Source: Ziziphus jujuba
Lineage: Eukaryota > Streptophyta > Magnoliopsida > Rosales > Rhamnaceae
Direction of reading: 5' to 3'
DNA length: 64,000 nucleotides
Assembly (NCBI RefSeq): GCF_031755915.1
Contig: NC_083389.1
Location: 17,229,001 to 17,293,000 of the forward strand
Shown: positions 23,735 through 39,475 of the stretch, in pieces
Layout: the number at the start of each line of letters is the position of its first letter
Numbering within the stretch: position 1 is the stretch's first letter
Translations under genes and position numbers: made by a program
The notes under the pieces: model-generated
What the model saw: only the letters and a program-made list of their open reading frames with translations
Told to the model about the DNA's origin: nothing
Databases searched by the model: none

Positions 23735-24260
23735 ATCATAGTTAGTTAAATACAGAATAACAAAAATATGTAAAAGATAAACAACTGCATAAATCATTTT
23801 TAATTATTTAAAAATGTAGAGAAAAGTTCAGTCAAAAAATATAATATACTATAAAATAAAAAAATATGGATGTTGAACATATATTAAAATCAGTTATTTT
23901 TAATGTGCATGATAAAAATATAATTAATAAAAAGATATACTAATTATATATTAAAAATATCTAAAATAGTGAATAATTAAAAGAATAAAAGAATAAAATA
24001 AGAAGTCTTTTTTATAAACATTTGTTTATGTTGTAAAATAATTAAATATATATATATATATATATTTTGTAAAAATAAATGTTTTTTTCACTTGTATAAT
24101 ACATCAATGCGTTTAATACTTTTTTAAACATTTCATTTCAAAAAAACATATATATTTTTTTGTATAATTGAAATCAATAGGGAAAACAGAAATTTTTTTT
24201 TAAAAAAAATATGAATATACACATATTAGCATATTATTCATGAATTTACTAATAAAAAAA
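23735..24260. repeat. Dispersed AT-rich repeat, copy 2
   Basis: Same-orientation relative of 8699-9260, sharing CATAGTTAGTTAAATAC, AAAAATATGGATGTT and TTTTTCACTTGTATAAT. A TA microsatellite interrupts it at about 24045-24065. It is old and diverged. Confidence 0.6.
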
Positions 24261-24784
24261 TAAAAAACAAATTTGAGTTAATTTTATAGTGAAATGCACA
24301 ATGGGGGTGTGGAAAAATGAAAATTACCATTAAAAGATCGGAATGGAGTCATATTAATAAGAAAAACCATAAAAGTTGGTCACATGTATAATTGAAGGTT
24401 TTCATAAGGTTTCTTCCAAATTATGCACCGAAGTAGCTCAAATGCCACAGTCAGTATATGTTACCATATATTCCACAAAAATAAATAAAAAATATGTTAT
24501 CATATAATTGTTTTGCCTCTAAGTTCCAAGTTATTCCCTCTACAAAGCTTTCCTATAATTTTTTTTTTTTACTGTCAAAAAATTGTTTTTTGAAGAAAAA
24601 TCAATTGTATAATTTTTTTTTTGTTGCTTAAAAAAATTTAAATATTGATAAATAAATGTTAAAAAAATAAGTATAATTAAATATAACTTAATTAAACAAT
24701 GATATTTCATCCTTTATAAAACATCTTGGTATTTTTAGCAATATTCAAAATGTAAAAAAAAGAAAAAAAAGAAAGAAACCTTAA

Positions 24785-25432
24785 AAGGCATATATAAGGT
24801 TTATCCTAACAAAATTTTTTTTTTTCTTTTCTTTTTCCTCTTTTTGAGGAAATCCTGAAGAAAATTGAAACGCAGACAAAGAGAATTCACCAAACGCTGC
24901 CGTTTCTTATTTTTTTCCTCGGCAGTTAAAAAACAAGTCATTTCATCTCCGACGCTTTATCAAGAGTTAAAATAGCAGGCATTGGATGGACGCAGAACAC
25001 AATGAGGCATTAGATCCAACGGCTAATATCTCTCTACAACGTCGTAATAATAATAATTTCTTTTTTGAATAAAATACTTTTTTTTTTTTTTCCTTCTCTC
25101 TTAAATTTTTTTTTCTCTTCCTTTTTTTTATTTTTTATTTTTTTTAAATCTTTAAACAAAAAAAATTTCAACGGCCGACGGGTGGTGACGTGCACAGGGA
25201 CTCAGCTTCCCTCCCCTGTTTGTCTCGTGTCCTTTCAGATCTCACTCTTCTCCTTCGCTGATCTGGTATTTCTCTCCCTCTATTTCACTCTTTTATTCAT
25301 TTATTTGTTTTTCTTAAATTTTTTGTTTGCTTAATTTTATGTTTATTTTTTCACGGAAAAAAGAATTTTCAATCTCTAGGGTTCAATTTGGTTTTTTATT
25401 TTTTGGATCTTAGTGATATTGCTTTTCCAACA
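24785..25432 (+). promoter_or_regulatory. Promoter and 5'-UTR region of the RABE1 gene
   Basis: Composition changes from AT-rich to mixed here. CATATATAAGG at about 24788-24800 is a possible TATA box. A pyrimidine-rich, coding-like leader around 25175-25265 ends CTCCTTCGCTGATCTG/GTATTT, a plausible donor of a 5'-UTR intron whose acceptor would be CTAG or TTAG near 25380-25412. The ATG at 25433 follows in the context CAACAATGG. The transcription start and leader intron are inferred. Confidence 0.45.
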
Positions 25433-29412
<3,980 letters not shown>

Positions 29413-32400
29413 ACAAACCATTTGGAAAATGAAGATAATGGGTAACTTCTCAAGGCAACCATTTTGGTGGGAAAAAACTGATTTTGCTACAACTATGTCA
29501 GTGGTGCTTATATTGTTTCCGCTATCATTATTTTACAGTTTGTCAGTTACTGCTCATTTGGGTGTGAAAGGTAGATCCTCATATTCTGAAAAATTAATTA
29601 TATATTAGTTGATTTTCCCTGAAATTTATCTTCTGAGCTTGAAAAGGACTTTGATAACTCAATACCTTCATTTCCTTTCTGGTATTTAAGTTAGGTACCA
29701 AGCAGTCTTTCTTTACTTGCTAACCCTCATTCGAATTGCTTTAGTTTTATCTGGTGTTGTCATGTCTCTTGATAAATGAGAGCTAATGATTTGTTTAAGG
29801 CTTAACTTTATTACATCTTCCCATTGACGAATAATGGGACGAAAAAGTGAATAATTTGTCTTTCTTTATTAAACAGTTGAAGAATTCCTGCCCTTTCCCT
29901 AGTTCTGTTTTGTGATCCAAACTATGTAGGTAAAAAGGTTAATTAAAGTCGATAGTGTGGAATACTGCTTAGCAGCATTCTGAACTCAGAGTTGGAAGAG
30001 TTGGAATAGAGAATTAGGCAGACAATTTGCCGGCATTGGTGGCTCATTTTTAGATGTGAAGAATTTTTCTTTTTACGTTTTCTTTCTTAATTGTCCTTAG
30101 CCCTATATTTGAAGGATGGTACTTTATCTCGATTTTGATAGTGCGAAAGAACCTCAAAATATCTAGTGCATTAACGGACCAATTATGCTGTTGAGCTATT
30201 TTGTCACTTTCATTACATTAATAGTCAAATCTGGAAAATTTGGTTCCATTCGGGTTCAGGCCAAAAGCTTAGAACTGCTACGAGAAACCATTAACGTGCA
30301 TTTTGCTCGTCTCATTTGGAATGGAAAGTTCTCTAGTGCATTAGCTTCCATGAGCTCGATTAGCTTGATTTAAAAATTGATATTGATACTTTTAATGTTA
30401 ATTGTTCAAAGCATACCCTGTCTCTTTTGAGACAATGCCTTTTACCTTTTAAAATAGAAATTATTATAGTGCATCAAAAAGCCGGTGCTAAAGTTCCACT
30501 TCAATAGCGCCTGATATAACCTACTGCATTAAAGAATTTAAATAAAAACAAAAAGGTTTGCTTGATATTTGTAGCCTCTCATCCCATGAAATTGAAACCC
30601 ACCAAATAATAATAATAATAATAATAAATAAAAAATAAAGAAACAAAGAGAGCCAAATTGGTAGGCCTTTGTTTCACATGTTCCACTCGCATTTGTCGAG
30701 ATGTTGTTACAAGGGGTTGTTTTTTCTGTGGTGTTTTCTCTTTTTTGACCAAAAAGAAAAAAGGTTATTAACAGGACCAAACCTAAATCATGATAAATAG
30801 TTGTTATATTGTCCTACCATTTTTTTTTTTTTTTAAATTTTTGGGTCGTACCGTCTTATTTGATAAGGAGGAGAATTATGGGTTCCAAAAAGTATTATCG
30901 AATTGATCTCACTGCATCAGGAAAAAAGATTAAAAAAAAAAAAGAAAAAAGAAAAAAGGGAATTGATTTCACTGCTTCAGCAATTACTAAAGTTTAGGCG
31001 TCCATTTCTCTGGCAAACTTTAAGAAATTTTAGGAGATATTTTGGTTGTGTAAGTAGAATAGTTTGATTAAAGTGACGCTAATTCTATCTAACTCCTAAT
31101 CGTGATCAATGCCTAACAAAGATGTGTGATATTTTAGCGGTCATTGTTAGTAATAATGCCTAATATTTTACGATTCAGCAAAACGTTTTTAATACAAAAA
31201 GGAAAATTACTTTCTCTTTGGTGCTGGTTTAATAATGGTGGAGAGAGGCACATTGTCGTCAATTCGAGCTAGTCATTATAAAAAGCCTTGTGATAAAGCT
31301 AAAATGAAAATGATGATAAGGGTGTATATATAGATAGTTTAATTTATTTGGAAAATTGATAATAATGGTGTTCCTTTTTTTTTTTTTCCCTCTATTTTTT
31401 CCCCATTGAAATTGTACCAGTCAATTTACATATTATACAACACAGCACGTTAACAAGACCTTCTTGATATTTTCCCAAAAAGGAAGAGAAAAGTCGGAGT
31501 TCTCTTTCACAAATGAATCTGTATTCACAAATTTTCAAAGTGGGAATCCCACGAGAAGTTGCGTGTTTGTCGACGAAACTCTTAACCTCTCCATGTTATA
31601 AACCTACAAATAAATAAAAAAATAAAAAAAATAAAAAAAAGTGGAAGACCAAAAAACTTTGCCAAAAGAATTTATTCAAGCTATCTCGGTAGCTTTAATT
31701 TTTCCAATAAGAGTAGTGTATGGACATGTCCTTGGTTATTCTCATTTTGCAGCATTGCCGTTAAAGTCTCAGTCTCTTTTCTCTCTTTCATTTAAAAATA
31801 TCGTCATTTGTACATCCTTTCAAGTAAGCATCACGAAAAGCAGAAGACCTGAAAATAAAATGTCCATCTTCACCATTAATATAAGCTCTTTCTTTATTAT
31901 TATTATTATTATTATTATTGTTTTGAGAAATTCTCATTTTGCAGCATTGCCGTTAAAGTCTCAGTCTCTTTTCTCTCTTTCATTTAAAAATATCGTCATT
32001 TGTACATCCTTTCAAGTAAGCATCACGAAAAGCAAAAGACCTGAAAATAAAATGTCCATCCTCACCATTAATATAAGCTCTTTCTTTATTATTATTATTA
32101 TTATTATTTTGAGAAATAATATAAGCTCTTTCTGATTCTTTTTATTTGTAGAATTAATTTCTTCGATTTTACTGAACGCTTTAATCATAAAAAACAAAGT
32201 AGAAGAAAATTGCCACGTGTTTGGCTTTGAGGTTATTGCATGTTTATCCGAAATATGTATTTTTAATATTGTTAATTAGGTTTGTAATGTACTACATGCC
32301 AAGTTGATCATATGCTCACGGGGCCGCTTGGATAATGGGGAAGATATTGTCTAACACTTGTCGGCTTTTGTATATGATAGTTGTGTTTGTGATTAACTGA

Positions 32401-34654
32401 AAACGTGATGATCTATGTGATATATGTGATTTTTCTCTCTTGTTGGACAATCTTTGACTTTATTTATTAAATATGCTATACTTACGTGGCAAGTGCTAAT
32501 GATTGTTATATCCAATTGATAACAAATATTTGCCGTATACACATTCAATTTTTCTTTTTTCTTTTTTAAACCATATATTAAAATATTCATCTATGTAATG
32601 TAAGAATCATAAACAAGAGAATTACTGATTATATATATATATATATACAATTTTAATCCTATCTAGATAAAGTAGAGTGTAGATTGGTCATTTATATTGC
32701 AATTTAATTTATTCAGACGAGATCTTAATTTTATAAATTATAATATTTTGTATCGTAATTATTTTAAATATATACACCCTTAAATATGTTAATTTCATGA
32801 AATCATTGATATAGTGCAAATTAGTCAGGGTAAAATGGTCATTTGTATTATATCCTAACATTACAAAATCAATATATCTTAATAGGATGACTATATATAT
32901 ATATATATATATATGTATATGATTGGACTCAAATGGGGTCTTTAACATTAGGATTAGCATCAGTATTTCATTTTTCAACCCTTAGATAATATTAAAAATA
33001 AAAATTTTAAATCGTATATATTAATCAGTGAGTTCTAACATGGTTTATTTTTCTTAAATACAGTTTTAGTATGTCACTAAAATCATATTTGACTATTTTT
33101 ATAAATTTTAAATTCTAACTTTTAATGTGATCTAAATACTAATAAAAAAAGAACTGATGTTAAAATTATTATATCGTTCTGATATGAGCCTTACTATATA
33201 TATATATATATATGTGTATAACTTGACTTCCAACAAATTGACTTAAAACCATTTTCAATAATTTTGTCTATACTTATATTTTTTTGCCACATTAGAAACA
33301 TAGATAGCCATTCAAAAAAACCTCTCTAATTAGCATATCTAAATACCCTATTAATCTGCTATGGTTAAAAAAAATTAGACACTGTCAAGGCAATTTTCTA
33401 CTTCTAAAGGCTCTTATATTGTGCAGTTTCCTAAAAAGCAACGTTTCCCTTAAATTTTTTTTTTTTTTTGTCAAAAGGAAAACAAATTAATAAAATATAT
33501 ATAATTAATTAATAGCTATAAATAGCTTTCTGCATATTACTGTTGAAAAACTTTTTTAAAATTAATTATATATTTATGCTATTTAAATTTAGATAATATC
33601 AATTCCTGTATCATACAGACATGAAAAGTATTATGACTAATAATTTCTTATAGATCTTTATTGAACAACGTAGAGATTGTTACCAAGTGCCAATTTTAAT
33701 TCTATATACTCATCCCAATATAGAATTTCGCATCTGCTTAAGCATCGGTGCTCTAAAGATGTGTTCCATGTCGCATTTTGATACTCGCTTGTTGAACATT
33801 CATGCATCAAAATCCAAGTTCCAGGCACCATCAATCCACAATTACCATTGAAGATGGTGTTCTAACTGTTTACTATCAAGATTTTCATTTTTTAGCTAAT
33901 ATTTAAAATTAGATTTATAATTATTTGGATCTCTATAATGTTTACTTTTTTTAAATATGGTTTTAGTATCTCATTGAATCTATAATATTTGATCAATAAT
34001 TAAATATTAAATTTTAATATTTAATAGACTAATAATGAAAAATATTATATTAAAACTATCACGTTGATCTGATGTGGAGTTGACTTTAGCATAATAACAA
34101 CCCCTAAAAACAAAAAAAGGCAGTATGGTTTCAGCACGTCTCTAGCATGAATTTAATAAACCTTTCACTCTTGTATAAAGTTTCTAACAAACAACATGTT
34201 GAGGCAATAAAATTTTACATTTAAGGCTCTTTTTAAATCTTGTCAAATTTAGTGAGAATATGAGATCTTGGGGGAAAATGAAGTTTTCTGGGTGTGTGAT
34301 TAAGTTTTTCGAGGAAGAAAATGCACGGAAGGAATCAGTTGTTCTTATATTGGAGGAAGTTATGGTGTTCGAAAGTGTCAAAATTTTAAAATTATGTATT
34401 CCTGAGAATTAGTTTTTTGAAATTAATTTTTCACAAATTATGGGATTTTACAAATAATTTTTAGGTTAATTTTATTTTTGCATCTTCTTTTTCTGAAAAA
34501 TAAAAATCTCTATAAGATACATTTCATAGTAGTTGCTTTCTTTTGAAAATCTAAAGCTCTTTTAGATAAAATTTCAAAAACTCAAAAGCTATTTTTAAAT
34601 ATCAAAATCCATTCCAAAAACAGTTTTATTTCTCATTTTGGTAGAGCAAATACA
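29413..34654. other. RABE1 3'-UTR and intergenic DNA
   Basis: The first few hundred bases are presumably the RABE1 3'-UTR; no clear poly(A) site was chosen. The rest is AT-rich with ATT/TAA runs, the 192-bp duplication at 31738-32116 and TA microsatellites near 32631, 32889 and 33197. AT-rich segments at 33000-33200 and 33890-34090 share words (GGTTTTAGTATSTCA, CTAATAA-rich stretches ending near GTTSTGATRTG) and may be copies of one repeat. No gene was recognised. Confidence 0.55.
31738..32116. repeat. Tandem duplication, unit about 190 bp
   Basis: Two adjacent copies start ATTCTCATTTTGCAGCATTG (31738 and 31930) and end in ATT microsatellites of different length. Outside the ATT tract only a couple of substitutions are visible (for example GCAGAAGACC/GCAAAAGACC), so the event is recent. 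A third, partial AATATAAGCTCTTTCT follows at about 32117. Confidence 0.95.
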
Positions 34655-34800
34655 GCTTGGGAAGGACGAATGAGGTTGGCCTAGTGATACGCCTCCCCTC
34701 ACATTTACTCTTGAAGTCGTGGATTCGAGTCATTGCTCCCTCTTTTTTAAATTAGATTTTTTTTTTAATATTGACAAAAAAATAAAATAAAAATATAGTT
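34655..34800 (+). mobile_element. tRNA-derived SINE-like fragment
   Basis: TTGGCCTAGTGAT (34676-34688) resembles a pol III A box, and GTGGATTCGAGTC (34719-34731) a B box about 45 bp later, the spacing of plant SINEs. A T-rich tail follows. No cloverleaf of a working tRNA can be drawn. The 3' end and target-site duplication are not clear. Confidence 0.55.
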
Positions 34801-34880
34801 GGGGAGTACTAATAAATAAAATTCATCTCCCACCACAACAATTAAGTATCAATACATTATTTATAAAAAAAAAATGGTAA

Positions 34881-35100
34881 TTAATGTATAATACCATAAT
34901 CAAAGAATGCATTCATACAAAGGTGACATGAAAAATAGACAGTAACTGTCACCAACTAAATTAATTGTGTGAGAGCCAACCAGTAGTCCTTTAATGTATA
35001 ATACCATAATCAAAGTATGCATTCGTGCAAAGGCGATATGAAAAAGAGACAGTAAGTGTCACCAATTTGATTAGTTTTTTGAGAGCCAATCGGTAGTCCT
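34881..35100. repeat. Tandem duplication, unit 110 bp
   Basis: Copies at 34881-34990 and 34991-35100 both run from TTAATGTATAATACCATAAT to AGTAGTCCT or GGTAGTCCT. They differ by scattered substitutions (around a tenth of sites), so this one is older than the 31738 duplication. Confidence 0.95.
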
Positions 35101-36209
35101 AAAGCTACATTTTCTTGTCCTATCCATCAATAATATTTTTTTCTATCCAGCAGGAATCTCCTTTCTTCCTTTTTGGTCTCTGGAATTTGGATAAATAAAT
35201 TGACTTGACTCACCATTATGGCTCTCTCATATGCTTCTTCTTTCTAAATTTGTTTCTTTCGTTTCTCTTCCATTGGCCATGCTTTCATCTACATGCATAC
35301 CGTTATTTTGAACCCAATACAACTCCTTTTTCTTTTTTTCTTTTTTTTTTCTTTTTTTCAATGATGATGATGATGATAATAATAATAATAACATTTCTTG
35401 AACAAAATTAAGTAAATAAATCAATATAAAATCAAATATACGGAGGGGTTGAACCAAAAGAGTGTGATTTGATGTTAAGGGTCGAGAGCAAGGAGTTTTA
35501 AACCATACCATCCGATGCTGATATGATTTGTCGCTGACACCATAATTTTGTTTTTGAGCCATTCAAACTCCGAATTTTTGTAATAATGACTTTGTCACTG
35601 TACCGGTAAGTGGCAATCGGAAAACTTTGTACATTAGTCTTTATTTATTTTTTGTTTTTGCTAATTAGACTTTATATATGCATAAATATATAATTAGGGA
35701 CCTCAGAAGGTGCATAAACCCTATGATCACAGGCAACATTTTGCATTATTCATGGGTCCCACAGTCAGAACTACAAGAATGAATGGATTCCAGATTGGAG
35801 GGTGGGTTAGCCTATACTAGCATTATAAAGTATAAGGAAACAAAAGCAAATATCAAAGTGTACACTAGGATAGTGGGAATTTGGGTGCTGAGCTTCAAGA
35901 TTAGTTTTGACCGTAACATACTTTTGCTTGCCAAGTACCAGCTTTACTTTATATGTCACTCTCCATCAACCAAATAGATTTAACTTTTTCCTATTCTGCA
36001 TTATGATTTCCCTTTTAAATCTCTATGTCTGCCTTTAATATACGTTTCACTATCGGAGCCTGCACTTCATTCTTCCTGTTTTGACTATCCTAGCCAGTTA
36101 GCTTAACTAAGTTACAATACAAGGGACACAAAATATGAGAAATATTACAAAACCATATCCAAAACCACCTTATAATCCATAATTTTCCTACCAAAATACC
36201 ATTAGAACC
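35101..36209. other. Intergenic DNA
   Basis: Nothing recognised as a gene. A T-rich tract with GAT/TAA runs lies at 35320-35395, and short open frames on both strands show no domain. Confidence 0.5.
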
Positions 36210-36315
36210 TCTTTTATCAATTTTTGGATTGTTTAAAAGTTAAGATTTAACAATGCATAACTTTAATACATTTTTAAATTTTAATCTTTTGAACAAATCA
36301 AGAACTGATAAAAGA
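36210..36315. repeat. Foldback (imperfect hairpin), about 42-bp arms
   Basis: The left arm begins TCTTTTATCAATTTTTGGAT and the right arm ends TTTGAACAAATCAAGAACTG followed by ATAAAAGA. The arms pair along most of 40 bp around a loop of about 25 bases. It could be a small foldback element or, less likely, a small-RNA precursor. Confidence 0.7.
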
Positions 36316-36654
36316 GATAATAATGATAGAAACATTGCAAAACTATATCCAAACTCATAATTATTATTTATCATATATTTTTAAATAATTTTCCTATCAG
36401 AGCATCTTATACTTTTGTTTTCAATCCTTTTATTAGCTTTGGATATCTTCAAATGGTTAAAATTTAACAATGAATTAGTGACCCATACAAGTTTTATAAA
36501 CTACTGATAAAATCCTGTAAGTGTAAAATACAACAAGTTTTTGATGTATATGATAATATTATACTAAGGTCATTAATTACAACTGATGAATTTGCTTGGA
36601 CTATGTCTATTTTAAAACTAAATCTGAAAAGTTGATTTGATAGATATTTAGCAT

Positions 36655-36932
36655 AAGAACATCTACAATGGGAATATGAATTGCTATCTATATGGCTGCA
36701 GAAGTTAAAAGGGCTTGCTTTTTGATGAATAATTAAAAGGTTTATATATAAGATGCCCTTTAATTTTTAAAGTTTGTTATAAAATTGTCACATTTAGAGT
36801 GTTTATTTATTTTAGCATATCAACTTGAAAGAGTTTGACAGTTGCATTGGGAATTATTTTTCAAAATAGGTGTTTATATTTATATGTGACAAAAAAAATT
36901 CAGTAATACGAAATCTTATTAAAGATGTTCTA
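36655..36932. mobile_element. Possible small MITE
   Basis: Ends AGAACATCTACAAT (36657 on) and ATTAAAGATGTTCT (to 36931) are inverted over about 14 bp with one or two mismatches and enclose about 275 bp without coding content. Plant hAT-like MITEs often start with a similar GAGCATCTCCAATGG. No target-site duplication was seen. Confidence 0.4.
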
Positions 36933-37548
36933 ATACGTGATAAGAGACTGGGTAAGTAACAAACCACTGGTGAGTATTTATAATTTCATTTTTAAAAAAA
37001 AAGCTAAAGAAGATTGATAAAAAATGTGTTCATAGTTTTGCGATTAGGTTTGGTCCTTACCAAAGAATTCTTATATTTACGTAAAATATAATATTAATTG
37101 CTCTTGATATTAAATGATTTATTACAAAGCCAAGAAAATTTATTGTCTAAACAGATGATCGCTTTGCATTTATAAGGACTTCAGTTACAAAAACAAAAAC
37201 TATAAAATAATAATAATAAAATAAATAAGAGCTATAAAATCTATAATTCCTACATGTTTTTTTTTTGTGTGTTTAAATATGTGTTTGTATAATAATGAAT
37301 TATAGTTGAAGTCATTATAAAATTTTTTTATAATATTTTTCACTATATAATCAATAACCATTTAATAACCTTTCACTTTAACAGTTGCATCTATTAAGCT
37401 ATTTTCAAAAGGTTGAGGTGATTTTCACACTGAGTGAGAACACAACAAGGTAACCCATGGTCTAGCAAGACGTGGTTTTCTTTGTAATAAAAATTTAACG
37501 AGACATGGTTTGCTTTGTAATAATCTTTAATATGGATGAAAGAAAGGC

Positions 37549-37625
37549 CCTATTGGCTTAGTGTTCCACTCCTACCTGATGTTAAAGTTTCAATTCCTTA
37601 ATTTAATATGACAGGTATCTTTTTT
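37549..37625 (+). mobile_element. SINE-like fragment (pol III boxes only)
   Basis: TTGGCTTAGTG (37553 on) and AAGTTTCAATTCC (37585-37597) resemble degenerate A and B boxes at a plausible spacing. No tail or duplication is clear. Weak evidence. Confidence 0.35.
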
Positions 37626-37877
37626 GGAAAAAAGATAATCATAATAATAAATAATAACCATTTAATAACCTTATGTCTTCCAAAATATGCAGAACTTGCG
37701 TGTAAATAGAGAATGATTCCAGAATAATATTCTAAAACAACTTCAACTCTGATCAAGAGAATCCATGAATCATTAACTAAAAAGAGAATCCATTAAAGGT
37801 ATATCAATTCCACTGAGCCAATGATCTTCAAACTCACAAAGGCACACGGAAGGCACCCCGAATATACAATTAAAAAA

Positions 37878-38400
37878 AGGGTTAATGCATTTTCGTGCCT
37901 TCAATATTAGAGTTTTGCAATTTATATTTTTGATTTATCAACTCAGTAATTTAGTTTCTTAATTTTTTAATTTGTTATAATTCAAACATTTTTCGCTTTT
38001 AACTTGATAATATTTAACAACCATTTTAGATAATTGATGTTAAATCGCATTAAATTTTGATATATAAGTTTCTAAAGTCTATAATTTTAAAACCAATTCT
38101 AAAAATATGCATTTTTAATATTTTCTAGTTAGATATTGGATAATAATATCACAACTTGCACAACTTTTTTTTTTTTTCCAGACAACAAAATGTCAAATTT
38201 TGCACTTTAATATTTTATAATTTGAAAATTGATATAGTTTAATTGCAATCACATGAGAAGATTGTTAAACTTTGAAATCAAAAACCAAATAAGGCCAAAA
38301 TTGTGACAAATTAAAATATCAAGTGCCTAAATTACTAAATCGAAAAACTGAGGGTTTAAATTGCAAACTTTGAAAGAAAATACCAAAATGGAGTTAATTG
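37878..38400. mobile_element. Non-autonomous Mutator-like element with 9-bp target-site duplication
   Basis: The element starts GGGTTAATGCATTTTCGTGC and ends AAAATGGAGTTAATTG. Its terminal inverted repeats match imperfectly over about 110 bp, with shared words TTGCAATTTA, GATTTAGTAATTTAG-like and TTTTAATTTGT on the opposite strand. ATTAAAAAA occurs immediately before (37869-37877) and after (38401-38409), fitting the 9-bp duplication of Mutator elements. There is no transposase. The A-rich duplication is low-complexity, so some caution applies. Confidence 0.75.
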
Positions 38401-39111
38401 ATTAAAAAATATTGGAGGCCACCGAGATTTGAAGATTTATGTCAATTATTTTTCAATTTTAGTTTGATCATGAAAAGAGAATCGAAAAGTAAATAATTGA
38501 GACTTTTTTCCTATCTTTTGTTTATGGGCATGAGAAGGATATTCGACAAATCTTCAAGCACACTATTTCATGGCCATGCAGAGACCAAGCAATTATTGAG
38601 ATATAACATCTTTAGAGGTGCCCACAAAAGGCTTTGTAAGAAGATTCGAAGTACTAAAATATATCATAAGATTGGAATCCATTAAATTTGATATGATTTT
38701 TAAAATGCTATTTTTGTTTTTAAAATTGAAAAGTAGTTCGTAATTTTTGAATTGAACAATTATATTCTATTTGACATATGGCTTGTAAAATGCTATTTTT
38801 CGTTTTTAAAATTAGAAAGTAACAAATAACTTTTAAATTTAATAATTATTTAGAAAAAAACTAATAAAGTATAACTTTTTAAGAAGTTTTTTTGAAAAAA
38901 CTGAGACATTAAAATGTTTTTTTATAAAAAGTTTACAAGTTTTTGATCAACCTCTTTCACTCATTGATTAGTAAGTAGATTTAATTAAATTAAATTAAAT
39001 TAATATGTATATAAATTTCATTTGTATCCCATAAAAAAAAAAATTACATAAAAAGTAGGGGGTATAATGTTATATACAAATTATAGTTATTTAAAAAACA
39101 ACAACCTCTCC

Positions 39112-39119
39112 TATATAAA
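39112..39119 (+). promoter_or_regulatory. TATA box of the WAT1-related gene
   Basis: TATATAAA lies 72 bp upstream of the ATG at 39191. A start near 39145 would leave a leader of about 45 nt, rich in GAAA repeats. Confidence 0.75.
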
Positions 39120-39190
39120 CAGTCAAGTATAGCAGTTTCAAAGCAAGTTAGAAAGAAAGAAAAGAAAGAAAGAAAGATATCTAAGCAAAG

Positions 39191-39443
39191 ATGGAGACGA
39201 AGGGACATGGATTATATGAAAGAGCAAAGCCATTCATTGCAGTCGTTTTCTTGCAGTTTGGATTCTCAGGAATGGATATTCTCTGCAAGGCTGCATTGAA
39301 CGAGGGCGTTAGCAATTATGTACTCGTCGTCTATCGCCATGCCGTTGCCACCATTGTCATGACTCCTTTTGCTGTGTTTCTGGATAAGTAATACTAATCC
39401 CCACTCCTCTCTCTCTCTCTCTCTCTCTCTCGCGATGTATATC

Positions 39444-39475
<32 letters not shown>

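Noticed and set aside
31641..32135. 164-residue frame containing a repeated segment
   Set aside because: It is open only because of a recent 190-bp duplication and ATT microsatellites that encode Ile runs; no family.
34655..34800. Working tRNA gene
   Set aside because: A and B box-like words are present, but no acceptor or anticodon stems pair into a cloverleaf; a SINE-type relic fits better.
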